64,000 nt of DNA from Galbitalea sp036271875 (GTDB taxonomy: Bacteria; Actinomycetota; Actinomycetes; Actinomycetales; Microbacteriaceae): positions 1 through 64,000 of the forward strand of contig DATAZU010000020.1 in assembly GCA_036271875.1 (NCBI GenBank). The letters are read 5' to 3'. The notes below the pieces were generated by a model, which worked only from the letters and a program-made list of their open reading frames with translations, did not search any database and was not told the DNA's origin. A program made the position numbers and the translations under genes. How positions within the stretch are numbered: the first letter of the stretch is position 1; every line of letters begins with the position of its first letter. This document shows positions 43,698-52,758 of the stretch, one piece after another.

Positions 43698-44849
43698 TCA
43701 CTCCCGCTTCGTCCTGGTTTGGACCAGGGACCTCTGGCCGTGACACAGTGCGCCCCACCCTCGGCGCCGCTGGAACGGGATCTCGAAGAAGGCCGCGAAC
43801 AGGCGCGCGAACAGGATCGTCGTCGGCACGAGGATCGCGACCAGCACGACGAACGTCGGAGTACCGGTCGGGACTCGGGGAAGCACGAGGCCGTATGCCA
43901 CCGCGATCACGATCGGCAGGTGTGTCAGGTAGAGGCTGTACGAGAAGGACCCGAGGCTGCGCAGGGGTCGGGTGTTCAGGAAGCGGACGAGGATGCTCGG
44001 CCCCGAGGTGGCGATGGCGGCGAGGAGGCAGCCGATCGCCGGGGCCGACGCAAGGTCGGTCCAGAACAGGTTGGCGTTCGACCAGGTCTCGCCGTTGATC
44101 GAAATCAGAACGATCACCGGGACTGCCGCCGCGAGGGCGAACCATCCCCACGGCAGTGCGCGCGCACGATCGCTCGCCGTAACAATCCCCGCCGCTAGCA
44201 CGCCGACCGCGAACAGCACCGCCAGGTCCGGCGTGTACTGTACCAACGCATCGTTCGCCCATGCGACGTGCGGCCCGAGCAATCCCATGGTCGCCACGAT
44301 GAACGCGACCACCGCGACCATCGCCAGCGCGCTGAATCGGCGCACGATCAGCAGAAGCAGCGGCAGCAGGATGTACAGCTGGGCCTCGATCGCGATCGAC
44401 CAAAACGCGCGATTGGGGATGCCGGTTGAAAAGATGTCCTGCAGCAGGAGCCCGTATACGACGACGGATTTTCCATCCGGCACGGCCCAACCGGGCTGAG
44501 CGAGTACGAACCAGACCATGACCAGGCTGAATCCGAGCGCCGCCCAGTACGGAGGCAGGATGCGCCAGGCTCGCCGGCGCGCATACTCCATGATCGACGG
44601 GAAACGCCATCCCGATCGCACCGGCCCGAGAGCGAGCGAGAAGCCGGAAAGTGCGATGAAGATGATCACCGCCGTCCGCCCCTTGTCCAACCAGGCGGCC
44701 CAGAACGGGGCACCGGCGGCGGCTGCGCCCGGCCAGGCGCGGAGAAAGATGTGGTACAAAACCACATACAGCGCGGCGAGCCCACGGATGCCATCCAGCC
44801 CGACGATGCGGACCGGTGCCACCGAGGGAACCGTCGCGCGAATCGTCAA
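43698..44849 (-). CDS. Acyltransferase 3 family membrane protein
   Basis: About 383 residues with roughly ten membrane segments. LDGIRGLAALYVVLYH carries the conserved Arg and the His of acyltransferase-3 proteins; ALSGFSLAL and RRAWRILPPYW are later family motifs. TTG at 44849 is chosen because GAGGAGG lies directly upstream; a longer frame from 44966 overlaps the CDP-alcohol gene. The enzyme moves acetyl or other acyl groups to membrane sugars or lipids. It follows the phosphatidyltransferase and may modify the same product. Confidence 0.85.
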   Translation of the reverse strand: MTIRATVPSVAPVRIVGLDGIRGLAALYVVLYHIFLRAWPGAAAAGAPFWAAWLDKGRTAVIIFIALSGFSLALGPVRSGWRFPSIMEYARRRAWRILPPYWAALGFSLVMVWFVLAQPGWAVPDGKSVVVYGLLLQDIFSTGIPNRAFWSIAIEAQLYILLPLLLLIVRRFSALAMVAVVAFIVATMGLLGPHVAWANDALVQYTPDLAVLFAVGVLAAGIVTASDRARALPWGWFALAAAVPVIVLISINGETWSNANLFWTDLASAPAIGCLLAAIATSGPSILVRFLNTRPLRSLGSFSYSLYLTHLPIVIAVAYGLVLPRVPTGTPTFVVLVAILVPTTILFARLFAAFFEIPFQRRRGWGALCHGQRSLVQTRTKRE

Positions 44850-44886
44850 CGCCTCCTCGCCCGACAGCTCGGGCGCCGGATGCGGC

Positions 44887-45624
44887 TCAGGCGGCACTCG
44901 ACGCCCGCTTGGGCACAGGGCTTTGCCCGGCCGGCCGAACGGCCCTCCGGCGGAATAGCCAGACAACGTCGCGACCGAACGACTCGGTCAACAGGAGAAG
45001 CGCCGCGACGAGAGTGACCACCGCAACGAGCGGCAGCCACCCGGTGGCGCCGAACGTCGAGGCAATGCCAGAAACCGCCGTCACGACCTTGCGCCAGTAT
45101 CGCGGCGGCAACTGTCTGCGCATCCACGGGACCACCCAACCGACGGCGACGAACGCGTACCTCATTAGCCCGATGGCGAGGACCCACCAGCCTATGGTGC
45201 GCGCATCAAACGCGCTGAGCACCAGCATCAGGTAGGCGTCGACCTCCATGTCGAATCGCGCGCCGAGCTCGGTATCGCAGTGAAAACGCCGGGCAAGCCA
45301 GCCGTCAACGGCGTCAAGCAGGAGTGCGACAACGGTCAACTCGACCAGCACGGCAGCCGGGATCGGCTGTGTGAATGACGTCACAACGAGTGACGTGATG
45401 AGACCGACGAGAACTGATCTTGTTGCGGTCGCCGCGTTGGCCGCACCGAGTCGCGTCATGCGTCGGCGACCCAACCCCAGGCAGACCAGAAGGCTCGAGA
45501 TGATGAGGCAGGTCGCACCGACAACGAATCCGGCGGGAGACAGCGGGATCAGGAAGGTCAGCGCGACAAGCGCCGCGATACCGGATGTCGCCCACAGCCA
45601 GGGGAGCAGTTGAACGTTTGCCAT
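44887..45624 (-). CDS. CDP-alcohol phosphatidyltransferase family membrane protein
   Basis: 245 residues, about six membrane segments. The catalytic motif D-x2-DG-x2-AR-x8-G-x3-D-x3-D is complete: DAVDGWLARR then GARFDMEVDA near residue 90-120. These enzymes join a CDP-alcohol to an alcohol acceptor inside the membrane. A C-terminal basic tail follows. ATG at 45624 has GGAGG upstream; it diverges, 20 bases apart, from the MDR dehydrogenase gene of the pterin-like cluster, so both transcripts share one promoter region. Confidence 0.85.
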   Translation of the reverse strand: MANVQLLPWLWATSGIAALVALTFLIPLSPAGFVVGATCLIISSLLVCLGLGRRRMTRLGAANAATATRSVLVGLITSLVVTSFTQPIPAAVLVELTVVALLLDAVDGWLARRFHCDTELGARFDMEVDAYLMLVLSAFDARTIGWWVLAIGLMRYAFVAVGWVVPWMRRQLPPRYWRKVVTAVSGIASTFGATGWLPLVAVVTLVAALLLLTESFGRDVVWLFRRRAVRPAGQSPVPKRASSAA

Positions 45625-45644
45625 GCCGCCTCCGTTTAACCAGT

Positions 45645-46673
45645 ATGTCCTCCTCTGTGCCAACGAAATCCGGACGCGATTCGTTCATATCGGATGCCGG
45701 GCGTTCGGTCGCCTTCTGGTCCACCGGTCCGGGCGCCGGTGAACTGAGAACGACCGTCCTTCCCGAGCCGGAGCCCGGGGAGGTACGGGTGCGCACCCTC
45801 TTCACGGGCGTGAGCCGCGGCACGGAGGCACTGGTGGCCCGCGGGGAAGTACCGGAGTCGGAGTGGGAGCGGATGCGCTCGCCGTTCCAGGCCGGGGACT
45901 TTCCCTTTCCCGTCAAGTACGGGTATCTGAACGTCGGAGTGGTCGAGCGCGGACCCGCTGTGCTCGTCGGTCGCACCGTGTTCACGCTGTTTCCACACCA
46001 GTCCGCCTTCGTCGTAGCGGCAGGGGCCGTAACTCTCGTGCCAGACGGTGTCCCTCCGCGTCGAGCCGTGCTCGCCGGTGCCGTCGAGACGGCGGTCAAC
46101 GTGCTCTGGGATGCGGCGCCGCGCCTGGGCGACTCGATCGCGATTGTCGGAGTCGGGATGATCGGAGGCGCCATCGCGGCGCTCGCTGCCGGCATCCCGG
46201 GGGTTCGCGTTACGGTCATCGATATTGACCAGACCAAACGGCGCCTTGCGGCTTCCCTCGGCGTCGGGTTCGCGCGTCCTGGGGATGCCGCCGGCGACTA
46301 CGACGTGGTCATCGAGGCAAGCGGAACGGGACGGGGTCTCGCCGAGGCCCTTCGCGTGGCGCCGACCGACGGCGACGTGGTCGTCGCCAGTTGGTACGGG
46401 AAGTCCCCTCAGCAGATCGACCTCGGTACCGACTTCCACTCCAGGCGACTTAGCCTTCGCGCCAGTCAGGTTGGTGATGTTGCGACGGCGCGGCGTGGTC
46501 GCCGCACCCCGAGTCAGCGACGGCAACTCGCCCTGCGGCTTCTGGAGAACGATGTATTCGACAACCTGCTCGGCGATAACTCGCACTGGAACGAACTGCC
46601 CTCCATCATGACTGCCCTCACCGAGGGCAGCGCCGGAAGCCTGTGTCACACGATCGACTGGAGCATGCCATGA
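45645..46673 (+). CDS. MDR-family dehydrogenase lacking zinc ligands
   Basis: 342 residues. The GroES-like half has RTLFTGVSRGTEALVARG, where the catalytic Cys of zinc alcohol dehydrogenases is absent, and no GHE motif follows. The Rossmann half is normal: IAIVGVGMIGGAIAAL and VIDIDQTKRRLAASLG. VVIEASGTGRGLAEAL follows. Resembles the BchC/bacteriochlorophyllide-dehydrogenase-like branch. First of seven genes joined by 4-base overlaps; ATG at 45645. Confidence 0.85.
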   Translation: MSSSVPTKSGRDSFISDAGRSVAFWSTGPGAGELRTTVLPEPEPGEVRVRTLFTGVSRGTEALVARGEVPESEWERMRSPFQAGDFPFPVKYGYLNVGVVERGPAVLVGRTVFTLFPHQSAFVVAAGAVTLVPDGVPPRRAVLAGAVETAVNVLWDAAPRLGDSIAIVGVGMIGGAIAALAAGIPGVRVTVIDIDQTKRRLAASLGVGFARPGDAAGDYDVVIEASGTGRGLAEALRVAPTDGDVVVASWYGKSPQQIDLGTDFHSRRLSLRASQVGDVATARRGRRTPSQRRQLALRLLENDVFDNLLGDNSHWNELPSIMTALTEGSAGSLCHTIDWSMP

Positions 46674-47065
46674 CTTTCACCGTCACTGTTCGCGACCACA
46701 TCATGATCGCTCACAGCCTCGTTGGCGAGGTGTTCGGACCGGCGCAAAGACTGCACGGCGCGACCTATCTCGTGGATGCGACGTTCGAAGCCGAGGCGCT
46801 CGATGCGTCCGGAATCGTTCTCGACATCGGCGAAGCCAGCAGTGTCCTTCGGGAAATCACGGCATCCCTGTCCTATCGGAACCTCGATGAGGAACCAGCG
46901 CTCGTGGGAATCAACACCACGACCGAACGTCTGTGCCAGCTGATCGGAGACCGGCTGGCCGACCGTGCACGAGAGGGCGGACTCGCACCGGCCAATCTCT
47001 CGGCGGTAACGGTCACGCTCTACGAGTCTCACGTGGCCTGGGCCTCGTATCGGACCGGACTGTGA
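46670..47065 (+). CDS. 6-pyruvoyl-tetrahydropterin synthase homologue with altered active site
   Basis: 131 residues, the size of the T-fold PTPS/QueD proteins. RDHIMIAHSL supplies the first zinc His. The block that is Cys...HGHNY in QueD reads GPAQRLHGATYLVDA: the Cys and the third zinc His are missing. YRNLDEEPALVGINTTTERL is the substrate-binding block, and the Glu of TLYESHVAWA holds the pterin ring in the family. It is therefore a relative of QueD but unlikely to make 6-carboxytetrahydropterin by the known mechanism. ATG overlaps the upstream stop (ATGA). Confidence 0.88.
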   Translation: MTFTVTVRDHIMIAHSLVGEVFGPAQRLHGATYLVDATFEAEALDASGIVLDIGEASSVLREITASLSYRNLDEEPALVGINTTTERLCQLIGDRLADRAREGGLAPANLSAVTVTLYESHVAWASYRTGL

Positions 47066-48075
47066 GCCAGACGCAGACCATCTGGTTCATCGTCCCGGAC
47101 AGCATCGACGATCTCGACCGAGTGAGTGGAGGTAACCTCTATGACCGGCAGGTGCGGCAGGGGCTGTTCGCGCGCGGGTGGAAACTGCGGGTCGTTCTCG
47201 TCGCGGACGGGATCGCCGCATCGGAGGCGCTCGACAAAATACCGTCTGACGGTGTCGCGCTCATCGACGGTCTCGTCGCTGGCTGGACTCCGGACGCGAC
47301 CGAGTCAGCCGCCCGTCGTATTCCGGTCGTCATCATCGCGCACATGATCAGCGCGGCATTTCCCGCCGCTCGCGCGAGTGACGTCAGTTCGCAGATCCGA
47401 ACGCTGCGAGCCGCGAGCCGGATTATCGCGACCAGTGAGTGGACCGCAGCCGAAATCATCCGTGTGAATCCGGCGACAGCGGGCCGGGTCACGGTCGCGT
47501 CGCCGGGCACGCGCGAGGCACCACGTCCTCGCGGCGGCGACTATCGGACATTTCTCTGCGTCGGCGCCATCGCCCCGCACAAGGGGCAGGACGTTTTGCT
47601 TGCGGCGCTCGACCTCCTTCCCGACCGTGAATGGCGCTGCATCGTAGTCGGCTCGATGACCGCTGACCGCGGGTTCGCGGCCGATCTCGCAGCGGCCGCC
47701 TCGAGATTTGGCGGCCGGGTGAAGCTGCCCGGACTTCTACACGGGTCGCGGCTCGATCTCGCCTATCGACGTGCCGGGCTGCTGGTAGCGCCATCCCGAA
47801 CGGAGAGCTTCGGGATGGCGATCCTGGATGCTCGGGGCCTCGGTCTGCCAATCCTCGCCTCGGCGGTCGGCGGAATACCGGAAGCAAGCTCCGGTGGTGG
47901 GGCAATCCTGATCCCTCCTGACGACCCGCGAGCGCTCGCCGGCGCGCTCGACGATTGGCTGAGAAATCCTGTGTTCCGCGCGGTCCTGCAGCGACAGGCC
48001 ACGAAGGGATCCGCCACCGTTCCTCGATGGTCGGACACCGTCGATACGATCGACCGGATTCTGGTGGCGGCATGA
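47062..48075 (+). CDS. GT4-family glycosyltransferase
   Basis: 337 residues, GT-B fold. N-terminal half binds the acceptor; the C-terminal half has FLCVGAIAPHKGQDVLLAAL, the nucleotide-sugar block APSRTESFGMAILDARGLG with the E-x7-E pattern, and GGIPEASSGGG. GTG at 47062 overlaps the PTPS stop (GTGA). Probably glycosylates an intermediate of the cluster. Confidence 0.9.
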   Translation: MSQTQTIWFIVPDSIDDLDRVSGGNLYDRQVRQGLFARGWKLRVVLVADGIAASEALDKIPSDGVALIDGLVAGWTPDATESAARRIPVVIIAHMISAAFPAARASDVSSQIRTLRAASRIIATSEWTAAEIIRVNPATAGRVTVASPGTREAPRPRGGDYRTFLCVGAIAPHKGQDVLLAALDLLPDREWRCIVVGSMTADRGFAADLAAAASRFGGRVKLPGLLHGSRLDLAYRRAGLLVAPSRTESFGMAILDARGLGLPILASAVGGIPEASSGGGAILIPPDDPRALAGALDDWLRNPVFRAVLQRQATKGSATVPRWSDTVDTIDRILVAA

Positions 48076-48887
48076 GCGGGCTGCCGCAGGTCTCACCGGA
48101 CTGGCTTCTGCTTCGCGCGGCGATCGACGATCGGTCGCGCTCGGCGGAACTCGCGCGCGAGGCGGTCACGCTGCTGCCCCGGGGTCTCCAGGTGATTCAT
48201 GACCTTGGTAGTGGCTCTGGCGCAATGATGCGGTGGTTTGCCCCGCGGTTGCCTGGCCCACAACGATGGGTTCTGCACGACGCCGACGCCGCCGTCCTCG
48301 ATCAGCGCGATCCCGAGCCCGTTCTGGACTCTTCCGGGACGCCGGTGATGGCCCGAGAGAGCGTTGAGCAACTCGTCGAGCTTGACGCGTCCGCGCTTGC
48401 CGACGCCACGATTGTCGTTGCGTCGGCGTTGCTCGACGTGCTCACCTTTGGCGAGGCTCGTCGCATTGTTGATGCCTGCACCGCTCAGCGGGTGCCGGCG
48501 CTCTTCAGCCTCACGGTGGTCGGTCGGGTCGAGTTCGACCCGGCGGACGACCTCGATGAGCAGTTCGGGCGCGCGTTCGATGAACACCAGCGACGGGATG
48601 CCGACGGGCGCCGGCTCCTTGGTCCGGACGCCGCCGGAGTCGTTGCGAACATGTTCACTGACGCGGGGTGGAGCGTCCGGACCACGGGTACGCCATGGAG
48701 GCCTATTCCCTCCGACACCGAACTGGTTTCTGAGTGGCTGGATGGATGGCTCGGCGCCGCAGTAGAACAGCGGCCGGGTCTGAGCGACGTCGCCACGGCA
48801 TACCGCGACGAGCGGCGGAGTCAACTTGTCGACGGTGCGCTGCGCGTCGTCGTTCACCACGAGGATGTGCTTGCGTGGCCGGCGTGA
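48072..48887 (+). CDS. SAM-dependent methyltransferase
   Basis: 271 residues. Motif I VIHDLGSGSGAMMRWF near residue 42, acidic VLHDADAAVLDQRD as motif II, and DATIVVASALLDVLTFGEA as the post-II strand. No specificity can be read. ATG overlaps the GT4 stop (ATGA). Confidence 0.83.
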   Translation: MSGLPQVSPDWLLLRAAIDDRSRSAELAREAVTLLPRGLQVIHDLGSGSGAMMRWFAPRLPGPQRWVLHDADAAVLDQRDPEPVLDSSGTPVMARESVEQLVELDASALADATIVVASALLDVLTFGEARRIVDACTAQRVPALFSLTVVGRVEFDPADDLDEQFGRAFDEHQRRDADGRRLLGPDAAGVVANMFTDAGWSVRTTGTPWRPIPSDTELVSEWLDGWLGAAVEQRPGLSDVATAYRDERRSQLVDGALRVVVHHEDVLAWPA

Positions 48888-49870
48888 GGAGGGTATCGCC
48901 GAAGATAGGTCCCCTCATCCGGATCGGGGCGGGGGCGGCGGTGATCGTCGGAATCGTGTGGACCGTTGGCGCGGGTCCGTTCATCCACGGTCTGACCTCG
49001 ATCTCCTGGCTGACCATCGTCGTCGCGACCGTGCTCACGGCGGTCGCGACCATTTCAGCGGCGTGGAGGTGGCGGACCGTGGCGAGCGGCCTCGACCTCG
49101 AACTGTCGTGGCCTGGCGCGATTGCTGCGTACTACCGTTCCCAGTTTCTGAACACCGTTCTCCCCGGTGGCGTCGTTGGGGACGTACACCGGGCCTACCG
49201 CCACGGGCGGCGATCGGGCAACGTGGCCCTCGCCGCTCGTGCCGTGGCGACCGAACGCATCGCGGGTCAGGCGGTGCAGTTGGTGCTGGTTGCCGTGGTG
49301 CTTTCGATCGTCGGACTGAGTTCGCCGCTTCATGCGCTGGCGTGGGTTGTTGGCGGCGCCGCCGCTGCACTGACGATCGTGATCGCGCTCGCCGCGACAA
49401 CGGCTCGCGGGCGCCTACTTCTTGGGCGTGAGCTCGAGCTGCTCGGTTACGTGTTCGGAGATTTCCGTCGCTCGGTGAAGATCGTGGCGTCCTCGATCCT
49501 CGTTGTCGCGTCGCACGTGTCAGTGTTTGTCGTTGCCTGCCTCGCTACCGGTGTGCACGCGCCACTCCTGGAACTCGTCGCGCTTGCGCTGATCGTGCTG
49601 ACCGCCGCCGCAATCCCGCTCAACGTTGGGGGCTGGGGCCCGCGCGAGGGGGCGGCCGCAGCCGCGTTCGCGGCGGTTGGTCTCGGTGCGGATGCGGGAG
49701 TTGCGGCGTCAACCGCATTCGCCATTGCCGCCACCATCGCTGTGGTTCCCGGAGCGGCGGTCCTCGTCGTGAACCGGATGCTCGCTGGCCGCGCAATCCG
49801 CGGCGGGCCGCAATTCGCCGACGAAGAGTCCGTCGAGCACCAACCGCTACCAGAGGAGGTCCACGCATGA
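48884..49870 (+). CDS. Lysylphosphatidylglycerol-synthase-like membrane protein (UPF0104, flippase-like)
   Basis: 328 residues with about eight membrane segments. SQFLNTVLPGGVVGDVHRAY and VGGWGPREGAAAAAF are signatures of the LPG_synthase_TM/AglD-like family. Proteins of this kind are proposed to flip or handle polar lipids and lipid-linked sugars. GTG at 48884 overlaps the methyltransferase stop (GTGA); the longer frame from 48734 runs through that gene. It may move the cluster product across the membrane. Confidence 0.85.
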   Translation: MRRVSPKIGPLIRIGAGAAVIVGIVWTVGAGPFIHGLTSISWLTIVVATVLTAVATISAAWRWRTVASGLDLELSWPGAIAAYYRSQFLNTVLPGGVVGDVHRAYRHGRRSGNVALAARAVATERIAGQAVQLVLVAVVLSIVGLSSPLHALAWVVGGAAAALTIVIALAATTARGRLLLGRELELLGYVFGDFRRSVKIVASSILVVASHVSVFVVACLATGVHAPLLELVALALIVLTAAAIPLNVGGWGPREGAAAAAFAAVGLGADAGVAASTAFAIAATIAVVPGAAVLVVNRMLAGRAIRGGPQFADEESVEHQPLPEEVHA

Positions 49871-50616
49871 CCGACCGACCGTACGTCACTCTCAGCTGCG
49901 CCATGTCGATCGACGGCTATCTTGACACCACGGGCCCCGAACGGCTCGCGCTCTCGAACGCGGCCGACCTGGATCGAGTCGACTCGGTGAGGGCCGAAAA
50001 CGACGCGATCATGGTCGGGGCATCCACGGTTCGACGTGACAACCCGCGACTGCTGGTCCGAAGCGAACCGCGTCGGGCCGCGCGTACCGCGGCCGGACTG
50101 CCCGAGTCGCCCATCAAGGTGACGGTCACCTCCCGCGGGGACCTTGATCCGGATGCCGCGTTTTTCACCACGGGCGACGCACAGAAGATCGTGTACGCGC
50201 CAACCGGACGCGCCCCCCGGCTCACCGAGCGACTCCGGAACGCGGCGTCCGTCGTCGGTCTTTCCGATCGAGTGACAATGACAGCGCTACTGCAGGATCT
50301 GGTCACCCGACGCGGCGTGCACCGACTCATGGTCGAAGGTGGCGGCACACTCATGACCCAGTTTCTCGCCGAGGATCTCGCCGACGAGCTCCATCTGGTT
50401 GTCGCTCCGATTTTCGTTGGGGAGGCGCGGGCGCCCCGAGTCGTCTCACCGGGGACCTTCCCGTGGACCGCATCTCGTCGGGCGACGCTCGCCTCGACCC
50501 GACAGATCGGAGACGTTGTGCTGATGCGCTACGGCCTCTCGGAGCGGTTTGATCCTTTCCAGCGCGACGAACTCTTGGACAACCTCCGGGACGTCACGCC
50601 GCTGGCCGCGCGATGA
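49867..50616 (+). CDS. RibD C-terminal-type (dihydrofolate-reductase-fold) reductase
   Basis: 249 residues. CAMSIDGYLDT at the N-terminus, ENDAIMVGASTVRRDNPRLLV as the NADPH and substrate loop, and LMVEGGGTLMTQFL near residue 155 are the RibD reductase signature. There is no deaminase domain. In riboflavin synthesis this fold reduces the ribosyl side chain of a pyrimidine; in a cluster with a PTPS homologue it suggests a pterin- or pyrimidine-like intermediate. ATG overlaps the upstream stop (ATGA). Confidence 0.88.
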   Translation: MTDRPYVTLSCAMSIDGYLDTTGPERLALSNAADLDRVDSVRAENDAIMVGASTVRRDNPRLLVRSEPRRAARTAAGLPESPIKVTVTSRGDLDPDAAFFTTGDAQKIVYAPTGRAPRLTERLRNAASVVGLSDRVTMTALLQDLVTRRGVHRLMVEGGGTLMTQFLAEDLADELHLVVAPIFVGEARAPRVVSPGTFPWTASRRATLASTRQIGDVVLMRYGLSERFDPFQRDELLDNLRDVTPLAAR

Positions 50617-52229
50617 CGCGCGAGCCGCGGCGGGGCACGCCCTCCCTTGTCGTCGCGATCGTCCTGATGGTCGCCCTGCCACTGGCGCCCGGGGTCATCG
50701 CAGCGGGAACCGGGCTCGCGCTCGTGCGCATCCCCATCGAATCGGTTGTGGTCGTCATCGTCACGGCAGTACTGCCGTGGCGGGTCCCCCGCATCGTCCT
50801 TGCGATAGTGTTCGGGGTCTTCGTCGACATCGCCCTCGCTCTCGCCGGACTGAGTGCAGCTTTTGAATACGCGCTCGGTCGCCCGTTCGATCCAACCGAC
50901 ACCCCGCAGATCAGTGACGGCTACGGAGTCGTCACAGACTCCATCGGCGGCGTCGCCTCCGTTCTCGTGCTTGTGCTGCTTGCCGTGATCGCGGTTGCCG
51001 TCGTTCTGACCCTGGCGTGGTCCGCGTTGCGAGTGGATGCCGCCCTTCGCCGAAACCGGCCGCGCGGACGGACCATCACGATCGCTGTCACCGCGGCCTG
51101 GGTCGTTGCACTGCTGGCCGGATCCCAGCTGGTCGCCGGTCAACCGGCGGCGGCATCCGCGTCCTTCCAGGCGATCGCGTCATCGCTTGGCCGCGCTTCG
51201 ACGGCGCTGGCTGAGCAACGCAACCTTCCCGAAGAAGTCAAGAACGATCCATACGCGAAGGTGCCAAGTTCCGACCTCCTGACCTCTCTACGGGGAAAGG
51301 ACGTCATCTTCGCGTTCATCGAGAGCTACGGCCAGGTCGCGGTGCAGGGCACCAGCTTTTCCCCCGGTGTCGACAGGGTGTTGAAGCAGGGCCAATCCGA
51401 CCTGGCGGCGCATGGATTCAGCGACGAGAGTGCCTGGCTGACGTCCCCAACCTTCGGCGGTCTCAGTTGGTTGGCTCATTCGACACTCCAAACAGGACTC
51501 TGGGTCAACGAAGCCCCGACGTACTCCGCAGTCATCCGCAGCAACCGATTTACTCTCAGTGACGCATTCGCAGCCGCCGGTTGGAATACGGTCAGCGACG
51601 TGCCCTCCGACACCGTGCCGTGGAGCTTCGGGAAGAGTTTCTACCACTACGGCACGCTCCTGGATGCCACCAATGTCGGCTACAAGGGTCCGAAGTTCGG
51701 GTATGCCCAAATACCGGACCAATACACCTGGCAGTATTTCGCGGACCACGAACTCGCCGGTCCCCACCAGCCGGTCATGGCCGAAATTGACACCGTATCG
51801 TCGCACACGCCATGGGCACCGTTGCCCCAGCTCGTGCCTCGCTCAGAGGTTGGCGACGGTTCGATTTACGACCCGCAACCGGCCGAGAGCGAGTCATCCG
51901 ACACCGTCTGGCAGAACTCCAAGACCGTCCAGCAGTTCTACGGCCAGTCCATCCAGTACTCACTCAAGTCGCTCTACTCGTTCGTGGAGAACTCGCACGA
52001 TCCTAACCTCGTGGTGATCGCACTCGGCGATCACCAACCCGCGACGATCGTCAGCGGCCACGGGGCCGACCACGAGGTTCCGATCACCGTCATCGCGAAG
52101 GACCCGAAGGTGTTCGACGCTATCTCGGGCTGGAACTGGCCGGCCGGGGACCGGCCAACCAGTACGGCGCCGGTGTGGGCGATGAGCGCGTTCCGTAATC
52201 GATTCCTGAGCGCCTTTGACAAGAAGTAG
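50613..52229 (+). CDS. Membrane-anchored sulfatase/alkaline-phosphatase-fold enzyme
   Basis: 538 residues. Four membrane segments occupy about the first 190, then an extracellular domain of the alkaline-phosphatase superfamily: VIFAFIESYG (metal Glu), SPTFGGLSWLAHSTL (likely Ser/Thr nucleophile region), DTVSSHTPWAPLP and the metal pair in VIALGDHQPATIVSG. The layout recalls lipoteichoic-acid synthase-like phosphotransferases. It could place a phospho-group on, or remove it from, the exported product. ATG overlaps the RibD-like stop. Last gene of the cluster. Confidence 0.85.
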   Translation: MTREPRRGTPSLVVAIVLMVALPLAPGVIAAGTGLALVRIPIESVVVVIVTAVLPWRVPRIVLAIVFGVFVDIALALAGLSAAFEYALGRPFDPTDTPQISDGYGVVTDSIGGVASVLVLVLLAVIAVAVVLTLAWSALRVDAALRRNRPRGRTITIAVTAAWVVALLAGSQLVAGQPAAASASFQAIASSLGRASTALAEQRNLPEEVKNDPYAKVPSSDLLTSLRGKDVIFAFIESYGQVAVQGTSFSPGVDRVLKQGQSDLAAHGFSDESAWLTSPTFGGLSWLAHSTLQTGLWVNEAPTYSAVIRSNRFTLSDAFAAAGWNTVSDVPSDTVPWSFGKSFYHYGTLLDATNVGYKGPKFGYAQIPDQYTWQYFADHELAGPHQPVMAEIDTVSSHTPWAPLPQLVPRSEVGDGSIYDPQPAESESSDTVWQNSKTVQQFYGQSIQYSLKSLYSFVENSHDPNLVVIALGDHQPATIVSGHGADHEVPITVIAKDPKVFDAISGWNWPAGDRPTSTAPVWAMSAFRNRFLSAFDKK

Positions 52230-52244
52230 TGAGCGCTCAGACGA

Positions 52245-52640
52245 TTACTTCGAGGCAGTCTTGCGGAATAGCGCTCCGGCCGTGAGGGCAAGCAGCACAA
52301 CTCCGATGGCGTCGATGACGACGGTCTCGGGCACAAGCGTGAACGTCCACACCTCGGTGATGCCGAACAGTCCAACGGTCAGCGCGAGCAGCAGCGCGAG
52401 AAGGCTCGCGATCGTGAAGAGGAGGCCAAGGATCGCCGTGACCTTGAGGAGTCGGCCGCGAGCCGCGAGCATCCCGATTCCGAGCACGATGCCGGCGATG
52501 GCATTCAGGATGAAGAGAACTCCGAGTGTGCCCCCGACTCCGTCGAAGACGAGAAAGAGATGGATGCCGCCAATCACGATAAGGACGATCGCGCTGAGGA
52601 TCCGCATCACCCCACGAGGGCCCTGCCCGTTTCCAGCCAT
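52245..52640 (-). CDS. Small four-helix membrane protein
   Basis: 131 residues with four membrane segments (about 13-32, 38-58, 65-88, 103-123). No catalytic motif. Homologous small proteins are common in actinomycetes and have no assigned role. It converges with the sulfatase gene, 15 bases apart, and is not part of that operon. Confidence 0.75.
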   Translation of the reverse strand: MAGNGQGPRGVMRILSAIVLIVIGGIHLFLVFDGVGGTLGVLFILNAIAGIVLGIGMLAARGRLLKVTAILGLLFTIASLLALLLALTVGLFGITEVWTFTLVPETVVIDAIGVVLLALTAGALFRKTASK

Positions 52641-52735
52641 TTGCGTACCTGCTTCCTTTTTGCCTCCGCGATGAAGGCTTCTCTAAGGAAAACGACGCAG
52701 TGGTGGCAAACGTTCAATTGCCCGGTCGCGGGGAG

Positions 52736-52753
52736 CGGCGACGAGCGTCGCCG
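52736..52753. terminator. Perfect 8-bp hairpin after the repeat-protein gene
   Basis: CGGCGACG, 2-base loop AG, CGTCGCCG. It lies 6 bases beyond the stop of the minus-strand repeat protein. No T-run, so it is a possible terminator only. Confidence 0.4.
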
Positions 52754-52758
52754 ACCGG

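Noticed and set aside
46670..47065. Naming this gene queD
   Set aside because: The active-site Cys and one zinc His are missing and no other queuosine gene is nearby.
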